Below, in pieces: positions 1-7,956 of a stretch of 64,000 nucleotides of DNA. The notes under the pieces are model-generated. The model was not told where the DNA came from. It saw only the letters and a list, made by a program, of their open reading frames with translations, and made no database searches. The stretch spans positions 1 to 64,000 of the forward strand of contig CAKTEE010000012.1 of NCBI GenBank assembly GCA_934546985.1, written 5' to 3'. The DNA is from an uncultured Eubacteriales bacterium. GTDB lineage: Bacteria; Bacillota; Clostridia; Oscillospirales; Acutalibacteraceae. The position numbers and the translations under genes were made by a program. Position 1 is the stretch's first letter; each line of letters starts with the position of its first letter.

Positions 1-52
1 GCACACAACCCGATTTACGGACTTACCGGATATATCTTCCGTTCTAATCCGG
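1..52 (+). repeat. Shared toxin-module repeat, copy 1 (partial)
   Basis: Matches 1721-1772 and 7646-7697 almost base for base. It is the 3' end of the constant module, after which the effector sequence diverges. The rest of this copy lies upstream of the window. Confidence 0.85.
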
Positions 53-864
53 CTTCTAATGATTCTGACGGCGACGGTATTAAAGATAAAGATGACGAAC
101 GAGCCTTTGCTAAAGATACCATCGAAACAATGTTTAAACTTTCAAAGAAGAATTCCCCTAGAAATCCTACATATATTGAAATTCATGGAAACGATATTAC
201 CATTACAACCAGACTGAATATTATTGGAAATGCGAACGAAATTTTCCCAGGTACGAATAAAACTTACGCCCAAGTTGCTGTAGAAGGAATCGAAAGTATA
301 TGGACTACCACTTTTTCTGGCGGTAAATACGGCGATATCATTTATGATTTTGCACCCGGGTTGAAAGGAACTATAACAACAAACGTAATATATGACACAT
401 CAGGTAATCCTTTTATAAATTGGGGTAATTATAAATGGTTGAACATTAGAATAGACGCCACTGATACGCCTCCAAGTCAGTCTAATGTTACTTGGAGAGG
501 ATTTGGAGATGTCGGTTGGAATCTGAGTAACTTCGGATTTATGACACTATACAAGAGACCCAAAAATCTCAATGTTCCACCATACAGCGAATTTGAATTT
601 GCCGTTGCTGCTGCACATGAGTTTGGTCATACCATTGGGTTAGGTGATGCATATCTGAAAAATAGTGAAGGCAAAGTATTAGCTAATAATGTGGAAATGG
701 GTTCTATCGGTATTATGTATGGTGCTCCTTATAAGAACTACGTTTATTCAAATGATATTGAAATGATTTTGGAAGCTTTTTCTGTAAATAAACAGCAATA
801 TTATTTTGGCGTAAATAAATCAAGAGTAGTACGTCTGCCGCAGACATTTCAAGACCCAATTTAA
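1..864 (+). CDS. C-terminal part of secreted polymorphic toxin with metzincin-like zinc protease domain (5' end outside window)
   Basis: The frame is open from base 1, so the gene begins upstream. The first ~20 codons are the end of the shared module (seen again at 1575 and 7500), followed by a DSDGDG-type calcium-binding motif. The rest is a ~240-residue unique domain. It contains HEFGHTIGLGD (616-648), the HExxHxxGxxD zinc site in which Asp replaces the third His, as in snapalysin-type metzincins. A GIMYG about 25 residues later (near 709-723) fits a Met-turn. I infer that the effector is a secreted metalloprotease delivered by a Ca-binding stalk. The gene at 889, 24 bases downstream, is the likely immunity partner. 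The zinc site is visible; the family and toxin role are inference. Confidence 0.75.
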   Translation, partial: AHNPIYGLTGYIFRSNPASNDSDGDGIKDKDDERAFAKDTIETMFKLSKKNSPRNPTYIEIHGNDITITTRLNIIGNANEIFPGTNKTYAQVAVEGIESIWTTTFSGGKYGDIIYDFAPGLKGTITTNVIYDTSGNPFINWGNYKWLNIRIDATDTPPSQSNVTWRGFGDVGWNLSNFGFMTLYKRPKNLNVPPYSEFEFAVAAAHEFGHTIGLGDAYLKNSEGKVLANNVEMGSIGIMYGAPYKNYVYSNDIEMILEAFSVNKQQYYFGVNKSRVVRLPQTFQDPI

Positions 865-888
865 TAATAGATTAAGGAGAGAAAGCAT

Positions 889-1470
889 TTGAAAACAATA
901 ATAAGAATTTTTCTGGCTTTGTTTTTGTCCTGTATTCTGGTTTTCGTTGCTCAAGAAATTTCGTGTGAAATTCAACATCAGAAGCAATTGCCTGCTCCCA
1001 AAATATCAATGGAAAAAGTCATCTCTAACTTCAATGAAAACGAGGAGAAGTTTGAAATAGTCAAGAATTATATGCTGACAAAAGATGAGGATTTCTACTT
1101 AAATGTCCGGAATTATCCTGAAAGAGTTCAGGACGAAACTGTAAAATCAGCATTGGAAGTTATTTTTATTCAATTGGATTGTGATGTTATTTATAACTCT
1201 AATGCTGTATATTTTAACTATAATGGAAATTGTCACGACTCAGGAATATTTTATTCAAAAACTTCAACTTTTAGCCGTGCATCCTCCTTTGATTCAGATT
1301 TAGGGGATAATTGGTACAGTTTCTCTCGAAGTTACGGAGATACATTCACAATCCGATTCTTCCATCCTGCAATTTTATTAACAGCGATTGTTGTATTGTT
1401 CGTTGTTTTTTACCTGTTAATAGGTTTAATACCGCTTTTAAAAAAACGAAAAATTGCAGATGAAATTTAA
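889..1470 (+). CDS. Putative membrane-bound immunity protein
   Basis: 193 residues from a TTG start 7 bases after AGGAGAG. The N-terminus is a membrane segment (residues ~4-23) and the C-terminus another (~162-184) ending in KKRK, leaving a ~130-residue domain that is probably outside the cell. I do not recognise the family. The segment after the first TM (VISNFNENEEKFEIVKNY) resembles the equivalent part of the 5560-6192 protein (VIAYFEKNKDDFKIAADY), so the two probably belong to one superfamily. It follows the metalloprotease toxin by 24 bases and is followed by a terminator hairpin, the usual position of an immunity gene. Protection against the extracellular protease is inference. Confidence 0.55.
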   Translation: MKTIIRIFLALFLSCILVFVAQEISCEIQHQKQLPAPKISMEKVISNFNENEEKFEIVKNYMLTKDEDFYLNVRNYPERVQDETVKSALEVIFIQLDCDVIYNSNAVYFNYNGNCHDSGIFYSKTSTFSRASSFDSDLGDNWYSFSRSYGDTFTIRFFHPAILLTAIVVLFVVFYLLIGLIPLLKKRKIADEI

Positions 1471-1481
1471 ATAAAACGTGA

Positions 1482-1507
1482 AATGGCGGAATCATTTTCC
1501 GCCATTA
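1482..1507 (+). terminator. Hairpin after immunity gene
   Basis: AATGGCGGAA / TTCCGCCATT with a 5-base loop, followed by a T-rich stretch. It lies inside the nominal 5' end of the next open frame (1478), which argues that the start at 1478 is not a real translation start. Confidence 0.75.
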
Positions 1508-1574
1508 TTTCCTTATAGTTCTGTAAGATATGCAGGTGTATTTCATTTTTGTTCAATTATCATAGGACATAAGT

Positions 1575-1772
1575 TGCCCGACTTTATGGAAAAAGGCGGA
1601 ATACCGCTCCCGAATGGTCAAATTGTATATCTCGACCCGAATAATCCCGATACAGACGGAGACGGCATTCCTGACGGAGATGAAATTGCCCTGAAGATAC
1701 AGATTGTAGACTGGGACTCGGCACACAACCCGATTTACGGACTTACCGGATATATCTTCCGTTCCAATCCGC
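1575..1772 (+). repeat. Shared toxin-module repeat, copy 2
   Basis: About 195 bp nearly identical to 7500-7697; I count three substitutions in the first ~185 bp. It encodes the LPDFMEKGGIP... to ...GLTGYIF segment with two D-x-D-G-D-G calcium motifs. Identity this high next to unrelated flanks points to recent duplication or gene conversion. Confidence 0.9.
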
Positions 1773-2808
1773 TTTCTACGGATTCAGATAGGGATGGTTA
1801 CTTTGATGAGGTTGACCCCCATCCATTTACAGTTGATGCCATGTATATTAATGACAGGGCTTTAAATGATGATGATTTCCATAACGGCAGTGCGATTACC
1901 GAAAAGACATCGGGGTCATATACGGACGGAAAATTTGTTGCCGACCAAGATAATGGCACTGCGAAATATGTATTTAACAGGAACTCGAATAGAGACCATT
2001 ACTTCATGCTTACTCCCGAAAAAGAAAGTTTTTATAAATTCACAGGCGCAACAGATTTAGAAGTAACATATCAAAAAACGATATTGCTTGCAGTAACCAA
2101 AACTTTAAAAGTCACTCCGGAGCCAGACGGTACATATATTCTTAAGAAGGGTATCACGTATACCATAAAAATGAGAACTTCTTCCGGTGAATTCTCTGTT
2201 CAGCAGGATAACTGGATTTATGCGCCGAACGGCGGCAAATGGACGGCTGGACCTAATAAATATTCTGCTGTTATGGAACAAATGTATATTCCCAGTGATA
2301 AACTAATCGCCGCAGTTAAGTCTCAATCTTTGGGATGGGCAGGTGTTGATAGTAGTCAGTCAGTCGAAGCTCAAGTTGAAACAGTTATGCGCGAGTTAAA
2401 ACTGGACGATAGTGATAAAGCGTTTAGGGACTCGGTTATTTCTCTTGCAATGTCTTTGGCTGGTGGATCATATCTTGTAAAATTTATTGCAGCGCCTACA
2501 ATGGGAAAGCTTGTTGGCTTTTACTGAGTGATGGAACTACAGCATATTTTCTTTTGAACGATGCTTCTACGATATTTGAGTACCTTGATGCAAAAGAATT
2601 CAGAGATGCCTGCGAAAGAGGAAAGTTTAATGTAATAGCATATAAAGTAGACCGTGTATCATCACCTACTTGGGATCCTTGGACAACGAACGGTTATATA
2701 AACAAATATTATCGTTCGGGAAATAATTTTTGTATTAAGGGTACAATGTTAAAAAATCCGAGTTTGCAGGAAATTATTGACTATTGCAATTTTTAAGGAG
2801 TGAGATTA

Positions 2809-3132
2809 ATGGGAAAAATTGTAATAACCTATTTATTACTTTCTATACTTATAGTTGAAAATTACGTTATTCTAAAAAAGTATAAAAATATAATTGTGAA
2901 TATTTCAACGCTGATGTACATAATATCCGTTCCTTTTTACTGTTTTATTTCTACACCATATGAGAAATTTTGGGGAAGTTTTTCGATGTTTACTTTTGCA
3001 TTAATTATGGGAATTAGTACATATTATATTATAAAATTAGCAATTAAAAAAGAAGATAGAAAGTTTCAAATTTATGGTTTGAGTTTTACATTGTTTGTTA
3101 TTCTTGATACTATAATTGACAAACTGGTGTAA
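2809..3132 (+). CDS. Small membrane protein, putative immunity protein
   Basis: 107 residues from the ATG eight bases after AAGGAG; a GTG at 2800 is inside the ribosome site and less likely. Nearly the whole protein is hydrophobic, with four probable membrane helices. No family recognised. It starts 12 bases after the end of the broken toxin cassette and is followed by a strong terminator (3136-3173), so it forms the distal half of a toxin-immunity cassette. The immunity role is inferred from position only. Confidence 0.55.
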   Translation: MGKIVITYLLLSILIVENYVILKKYKNIIVNISTLMYIISVPFYCFISTPYEKFWGSFSMFTFALIMGISTYYIIKLAIKKEDRKFQIYGLSFTLFVILDTIIDKLV

Positions 3133-3135
3133 CAA

Positions 3136-3173
3136 AAACCCGTATCATAGAACAAAAAGTATGATACGGGTTT
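3136..3173 (+). terminator. Intrinsic terminator
   Basis: AAACCCGTATCATA pairs perfectly with TATGATACGGGTTT across a 10-base loop. It closes the second cassette. Confidence 0.85.
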
Positions 3174-3180
3174 GCTTTGA

Positions 3181-3444
3181 TACAGAAGAATTCTATCAAG
3201 TAATAATGCTTCTATAATATTTGAATACCTCAATGCGAAAGATTTCAGGGATGCATGTGAAAGAGGACAATTTAATGTGATAGCAACTAAATTAGATAAG
3301 GTATCGCCTGCTTGGAATCCGTGGCTAACAAACGGATATATCAACAAATATTATCGTTCAGGCAATAATTTCTATATCAGGGGCACGGTTTCATTTAATC
3401 CAATAGTAAAAGAAATCGTTGATTACTGCGGTTTTGCAAATTAA
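3181..3444 (+). pseudogene. Remnant of a second copy of the 2796-type toxin C-terminus
   Basis: An open stretch with no start reads NASIIFEYLNAKDFRDACERG near its beginning and YINKYYRSGNNFY near its end. This aligns without gaps to the end of the cassette at 2554-2796 (NASTIFEYLDAKEFRDACERG, YINKYYRSGNNF), with about a quarter of the residues changed. Only the last ~80 codons survive; everything upstream is missing. It is a diverged fragment of the same toxin family left by cassette turnover. Confidence 0.75.
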
Positions 3445-3500
3445 CGAAAAAATTGCAGTTAGCTGAAAAATCTAAGATTTGAGGAAATGCTGAAGTAAAT

Positions 3501-3536
3501 ACCGGCTGTTCCGAATGAATTTTAAGAACAGCCGGT
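3501..3536 (+). terminator. Hairpin after toxin remnant
   Basis: ACCGGCTGTTC / GAACAGCCGGT with a ~14-base loop, then a T-rich tract. It separates the remnant from the membrane protein at 3580. Confidence 0.65.
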
Positions 3537-3579
3537 AAATGTTGTTCTGTTTTACTTGTGACGAATTGGGGGATTATCA

Positions 3580-4451
3580 ATGGATATTTCAAAGATTATG
3601 AAACGAAGAATATGTTTGTGTTTAATATTTTTTATTTTATTAAGTGGATCCGCTATATTATTAGTGACGTTGGAACCAGTTGATAAAATTTTTAATGAAT
3701 TTTCTTTAACTTCTGAATCTGTTGCAAATGATATATGGGTTATTATATTGCTTTCTTTTTACAGTGTATCTTTTTTTATTTATCTCAATTGATTGCCAGT
3801 ATAGTTTTTAAAATCAAAAACTATAGCGATATTCATGTGATAAATATTGTTACAGCTATATGTTTTTTTGTATCAATACTTCCTTTAACTGTTTTTATTT
3901 TTACTTCAAAGAACGTATCAATATTTATTTTGCTTGTATATGCCTTGGTGGTTATTGCCGTCCCTGTTTTCACTTTTATAAAAAACAGGAAAATTAAAGA
4001 AATTTTCGTTGTTTTTTATTTTATTCCAGCTTTTTTATTAGGTTATCTTCGTTTTATTGATAACGACAATACGCAGCCTGATATCAACACTTTTCCTGTC
4101 TGCATCGAAATAAATGAATTGCTTCCGGATGCTAAGGTTACTATGGTAATGAAAACGGAATATCAGGATGGAACTTTAGGTTCGCTGGCAAAATATAAAG
4201 TCTCCTTAGAAGACAATAAAGGAGAATCGTATCGTTTTGATTATTTGCAGTTTGAATCGCAACAGAAATTTTTACTTGATAAAGTAAAGGAAAAACATTT
4301 TCCAATAAATGCATCTAAAACTTCAAAAGATACCGTTAATTTATATGAAGATAATAATGACGGTTATTATGTAGAATTTGAAGATACCATGATTGTTTTA
4401 AAAACGAATGCTGAAATTGATAATGATTTGTTGTTTTCTGCATTAGAATAA
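3580..4451 (+). pseudogene. Frameshifted membrane protein, putative immunity gene
   Basis: The ATG at 3580 is preceded by a weak GGGGGA. The frame stops at 3792, while an overlapping frame carries on to 4451. Adding one T to the seven-T run at 3771-3777 joins them smoothly (…SVSFF-YLSQLIAS…). The restored product of ~290 residues would have about five membrane helices in the first 170 residues and a soluble C-terminal domain. I recognise no family. The position between toxin fragments suggests an immunity gene. This is the second T-run deletion in this array; two independent sequencing errors, or real decay or phase switching, are the alternatives. Confidence 0.6.
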
Positions 4452-4548
4452 TTGCTGTAAAAATAAAAGTACTCTGAATATTAAGATTAAAGAGATACGA
4501 AAGTGATTTCCATAACGACTGAAAAAATTTATAGTTCATATACTAAAG

Positions 4549-5535
4549 TTGTATTCTCATTATTTCGCTGAACTTGTGAATTTGATTGTTTTGCCGATTG
4601 TCTCCGACCCAATGAGCGTTGACGGTGACGGAGATTGGATCAGAGATAATCTTGACCCCAAACCTTTGAAGGGAGATCCGAACGACGTCAGTTCAGATTT
4701 ATTGTCTGATTTATTGGGACAGCTTCAGGATTGGCTGGTAAGTCTTGGATATTTGGATATGCTTGATAACCCGTATGGCGTATCGTACGGAGTCCTGACC
4801 CACACCGCCGTTAATCTATACCGTTTGAACCACGGTATGGCATTAACGGAAGAAAAAACGTTAGACCGCGAAACATTTTCCCTGATTGCCAATGACTATT
4901 TTAACAGATTCGGTGATGGACAGAGCCGTTATTATTCTATCCTTCTGAACAGCGCGGCGGCTTACAGAAATTATGTTCCCCATATCAAACCGACCCTTTC
5001 CAAAGAGTATGCTGATTTAGGTATCACGGTTACTTTAATGAGCAACAAAGATATAAAAAGCGATTGCAACAGATATGGTGTGAACATACCGGAAAAAAAT
5101 CTATATTTTTACGATTATACTATTCCTATTAATAATACTCTTAAGGACACGGCTGATTGGGCTGAAACACAAACAAACGAATTAGATTTTGTGAGTAAAA
5201 TTTTTTGGTGGATGTCCAAGGTAAACCACGAAAAAGAATGGGATATTAAGCTTAAAGGTAACTGGGAAAGAATGTTTCCTAAAATAAAATATTATGCGCA
5301 GAAATTTCCGTTTGTATTTAAGCATAAGGTTCTGAATTCTGAAAATTTAGGTAACATAACTTACGGCTACTGGGGCTATGCCATTGGTTTCAGTGACTGG
5401 ACGTTATATAGAGGCAGTGAGTTCGCCGCGCTTACAAAAGGTACACATGACACAGAGGAAGATAAAGAAAATATTTTATGGGGAATATTATTATATTGTG
5501 AGGATAACAACATGGAATTTACTCCTGCAATATAA
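4549..5535 (+). CDS. Toxin cassette: Ca-binding remnant, peptidoglycan-binding domain, toxin-44-like RNase domain
   Basis: 328 residues from a TTG with no visible ribosome site; the first ~15 residues look like junction sequence. Then SVDGDGDW (end of the Ca-binding stalk), a PG_binding_1-like segment (~residues 50-110, LQDWLVSLGYLD...YGVLTHTAV) and a C-terminal domain (~220-320) with HEKEWDIKLKG, NITYGYWGYAIGFSDWTLYRG and a final D-rich stretch with WGILL. That WD..K / YG..G.A.GFS pattern matches my memory of Pfam polymorphic toxin type 44, predicted to be an RNase. The missing start suggests a silent donor that must recombine with a full-length gene. The immunity candidate follows 24 bases later. 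Confidence 0.65.
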   Translation: MYSHYFAELVNLIVLPIVSDPMSVDGDGDWIRDNLDPKPLKGDPNDVSSDLLSDLLGQLQDWLVSLGYLDMLDNPYGVSYGVLTHTAVNLYRLNHGMALTEEKTLDRETFSLIANDYFNRFGDGQSRYYSILLNSAAAYRNYVPHIKPTLSKEYADLGITVTLMSNKDIKSDCNRYGVNIPEKNLYFYDYTIPINNTLKDTADWAETQTNELDFVSKIFWWMSKVNHEKEWDIKLKGNWERMFPKIKYYAQKFPFVFKHKVLNSENLGNITYGYWGYAIGFSDWTLYRGSEFAALTKGTHDTEEDKENILWGILLYCEDNNMEFTPAI

Positions 5536-5559
5536 ATTTGATTTTCAGGGAGACAGCTT

Positions 5560-6192
5560 ATGAAAAAAAAGAAAATAGCAATCATAATTACAGTTTGCGT
5601 TTGTTTATTAGTATTAGTTATTAGTGTTGCATTTCATTTTTCAAAAAATTATTTAATAGATTTGGGTATTATACATTTATCAGAAAAAGAAGTAATAGCC
5701 TACTTTGAAAAAAATAAAGATGATTTTAAAATTGCCGCTGATTACATTCTCAGTCAATCCATATTTTGTGACGAAAATACCGAAATACAAGAATCTGACA
5801 AGGAATTTAAGCAGGGTGAAATAATTGAATCTTTAGGTATTTATCACAGTAAAAAAGGATATTACAGCTGCAAAATATATAATAAAATTACCGGAAACGA
5901 AAACTCACATTTTTTAAGGGAAATTCAATCTTATAATATAAGTCCAGAAGCTGAACCTTCTTTCAATGAAATTACTAAAGGATATATAAGAGCAGTAGAA
6001 ACTAAAGAAACTATATACAATTCAACATACGTAAATTTCCTGTTTACAGGCTATGCAATATACGATCAGCAACATATCGTATATTTTAAAGATAAAGAGC
6101 ATGATTTACAATTTCGATTCGGTTATAAAGTAGTGCCATTAAGTGAAGAAGGCTGGTATTATCTCGCATTAGGTGATGCTGAAAACTGGTAA
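5560..6192 (+). CDS. Putative membrane-anchored immunity protein
   Basis: 210 residues, ATG after AGGGAGA. One N-terminal membrane helix (residues ~6-27, after KKKK) and a ~175-residue outer domain. It shares the VIAYFEKNKDDFKIAADY segment and general layout with the 889-1470 protein, but lacks the C-terminal helix. Family not recognised. Placement directly after the toxin-44-like cassette and before a hairpin (6209-6238) makes it the presumed immunity partner. An outward-facing immunity protein is odd for a cytosolic RNase toxin, so it might instead act on entry; this is speculation. Confidence 0.55.
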   Translation: MKKKKIAIIITVCVCLLVLVISVAFHFSKNYLIDLGIIHLSEKEVIAYFEKNKDDFKIAADYILSQSIFCDENTEIQESDKEFKQGEIIESLGIYHSKKGYYSCKIYNKITGNENSHFLREIQSYNISPEAEPSFNEITKGYIRAVETKETIYNSTYVNFLFTGYAIYDQQHIVYFKDKEHDLQFRFGYKVVPLSEEGWYYLALGDAENW

Positions 6193-6208
6193 TTGATTGG
6201 CAAAAGCG

Positions 6209-6238
6209 AGTGCAGTGGGAATATTATTCCACTGTACT
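6209..6238 (+). terminator. Hairpin after immunity gene
   Basis: AGTGCAGTGG pairs with CCACTGTACT (one G-U) across a 10-base loop, followed by CTGTTTT. Confidence 0.6.
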
Positions 6239-6265
6239 CTGTTTTAAGAAAATATTTATAATGAT

Positions 6266-7816
6266 TTGGATGTTCTGATTTCTGAAACACCGAAAACAGC
6301 GGAGGAGTTCCGAAGCCTGATTGATTCCTGGGGACAGACCGGTGATGACAGCGAATATCCTGATACGGACAATGACGGGATTCCGGATATGTTTGAAACG
6401 GATTTATTTCATACAGACCCGAATAATCCGGACACGGATGAAGATGGTTTGACGGACAGTGAAGAAATAAATACATATCATACCGACCCGCTGAATGCCG
6501 ACACAGACGGTGATGGACTGCTTGATGGTGAGGAAGGTTATAACGGAGTCATCTGGACAGAATACAACATATATTTTGACCCGCTGAATCCGGATACGGA
6601 TGGGAACGGTACCCCTGACGGTGAGGAAACTTTCAGCCAGACAACAGAAAAAGAGCTGGATTCTCATGACAGTGCTGTCACCAGCGTTAGTGTTGATATG
6701 GCGACCGGGGGAAACCTTGCACGCAATTTAAATGTGGAAAGCCTGTATGGGACCGACGCGCTGTCTTCCGAAATGGAAGGGCTTGTAGGCGACCCCGTAG
6801 ATTTTAACACTGCCTCAGATTTTGAAGAAGCAACACTGACCTTTCATATAGACCAGACGAAGCTTGCCGAAGGGGTAGATTTTGAAAATCTTGCAGTCCT
6901 GTGGTATGATGAAGCAAACCAGACTTATGAATTAATACCGTCGGAATGCAATGCGGAAGAATCTACAGTGACCGCTGCGGTCAGCCATTTTTCCAAATAT
7001 ATGGTGATAGACGGCGCGGTATGGAGTCTGACATGGCAAAAGGCGCCGAAATATATATACGGCACGCATATGTATGCGGTTTTTGATGAGATTCCTATTA
7101 ATGAAAAAACGTATTGTGAATCTTTAGGAGGACATTCCGTCACGATAACTTCGGCAGAGGAACAGGCGCATGTTTGGAATTTGGTTCGGGCAACCGGCAC
7201 AAACGACGCCTACTGGCTGGGGCTTGAAAGGGAAACGGATACAACAGACGTTTTCCAATGGATAACAGAGGAACCCTACGGCGGATATTCAAACTGGGCG
7301 CAGGGAGAACCGAGCCTCAAAACCTCCACATGGACAACAGCTAAGATGTATGGACCTCAATCGAACAAAGGCGGGCAGTGGTATACTAAAGTCAGCCTGA
7401 TCATAGACGGACTGGGTAATACGGGAACTATCTGCGAATGGGAAAGCTTTGAGGCCATAGAACAGGCAGGGACGGTTCTTGATTCCGACGGTGACGGACT
7501 GCCCGACTTTATGGAAAAAGGCGGAATACCGCTCCCGAATGGTCAAATTGTATATCTCGACCCGAATAGTCCCGATACAGACGGAGACGGCATTCCTGAC
7601 GGAGACGAAATTGCCCTGAAGATACAGATTGTAGACTGGGACTCGGCACACAACCCGATTTACGGACTTACCGGCTATATCTTCCGTTTTAATCTAGCTT
7701 CGATTAATTTCGATAATGAGGAAATCTCAGATAAAGAAAGAGTTATATTATCTATACGTTTTGATGCAGTTCAATACTGTTTTCCTCTCTTTTTGTTGAT
7801 ATGTCAAAACATTTGA
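6266..7816 (+). CDS. Ca-binding repeat and C-type lectin surface protein, truncated at both ends
   Basis: 516 residues from TTG; the frame is already open from 6248 with no ribosome site, so the true N-terminus is missing. Order: four DxDxDG calcium motifs (~residues 33-110), a beta-rich domain (~125-245), a C-type lectin-like domain (~250-395, with AYWLGLE, YSNWAQGEPS and ICEWE), then the shared module with two more DxDGDG motifs (405-475). After GYIFR the sequence departs into a short unrelated tail with no toxin-like domain. It looks like the stalk of the polymorphic toxin after loss of its effector. The lectin domain may bind target-cell glycans. No signal peptide is present in this fragment. 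Confidence 0.65.
   Translation: MDVLISETPKTAEEFRSLIDSWGQTGDDSEYPDTDNDGIPDMFETDLFHTDPNNPDTDEDGLTDSEEINTYHTDPLNADTDGDGLLDGEEGYNGVIWTEYNIYFDPLNPDTDGNGTPDGEETFSQTTEKELDSHDSAVTSVSVDMATGGNLARNLNVESLYGTDALSSEMEGLVGDPVDFNTASDFEEATLTFHIDQTKLAEGVDFENLAVLWYDEANQTYELIPSECNAEESTVTAAVSHFSKYMVIDGAVWSLTWQKAPKYIYGTHMYAVFDEIPINEKTYCESLGGHSVTITSAEEQAHVWNLVRATGTNDAYWLGLERETDTTDVFQWITEEPYGGYSNWAQGEPSLKTSTWTTAKMYGPQSNKGGQWYTKVSLIIDGLGNTGTICEWESFEAIEQAGTVLDSDGDGLPDFMEKGGIPLPNGQIVYLDPNSPDTDGDGIPDGDEIALKIQIVDWDSAHNPIYGLTGYIFRFNLASINFDNEEISDKERVILSIRFDAVQYCFPLFLLICQNI
7500..7697 (+). repeat. Shared toxin-module repeat, copy 3
   Basis: Nearly identical to 1575-1772; both are in frame with DxDGDG calcium motifs. Upstream of 7500 it continues into the lectin-type protein, so this copy shows the native order of constant domains. 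Confidence 0.9.
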
Positions 7817-7917
7817 TGTATAGGAGATATAGAATAATAGATTGCGACAATAAATTTCTACATTTTAAATAATATTAGAAAATATTTATTTAAGTACGTT
7901 GATGTGGATTGACTGTT

Positions 7918-7935
7918 ATGGTAAAATAATACCAT
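7918..7935 (+). promoter_or_regulatory. Palindrome in the promoter region of the six-TM protein
   Basis: ATGGTA-N6-TACCAT lies between a TTGACT (7909-7914) and TATAAAAT just before the AGGAGG of the next gene. The -35/-10 spacing would be too long for a normal promoter, so the palindrome may be an operator; weak support. Confidence 0.3.
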
Positions 7936-7956
7936 TATAAAATAGGAGGTATTATT

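Larger units (their letters stand above)
1478..2796 (+). pseudogene. Silent, frameshifted toxin cassette: Ca-binding module plus unknown C-terminal domain
   Basis: The frame from 1478 has no ribosome site and reads through a terminator; recognisable sequence starts at 1576 with the shared module (PDTDGDGIPDGDE, then GYIFRSNP), followed by DSDRDG and a ~240-residue unique effector. The frame stops at 2527, but one extra T in the run 2519-2522 would join it to the frame ending at 2796 (through SDGTTAYF, IFEYLDAKEF, NKYYRSGNNF). I therefore read one gene with a single-base deletion. The C-terminal ~80 residues recur in worse condition at 3181-3444. I do not recognise the effector family. No start and a frameshift suggest a donor cassette or a decaying one. 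A sequencing error in the T run is the alternative. Confidence 0.7.

Noticed and set aside
1478..1575. N-terminal signal peptide for the cassette starting at 1478
   Set aside because: The translated segment crosses the terminator of the preceding gene and has no ribosome site, so the hydrophobic look is chance.
6404..7651. Long minus-strand frames under the Ca-binding and lectin gene
   Set aside because: They are antisense to repeated DxDxDG codons, have no ribosome sites, and their composition follows the plus strand.
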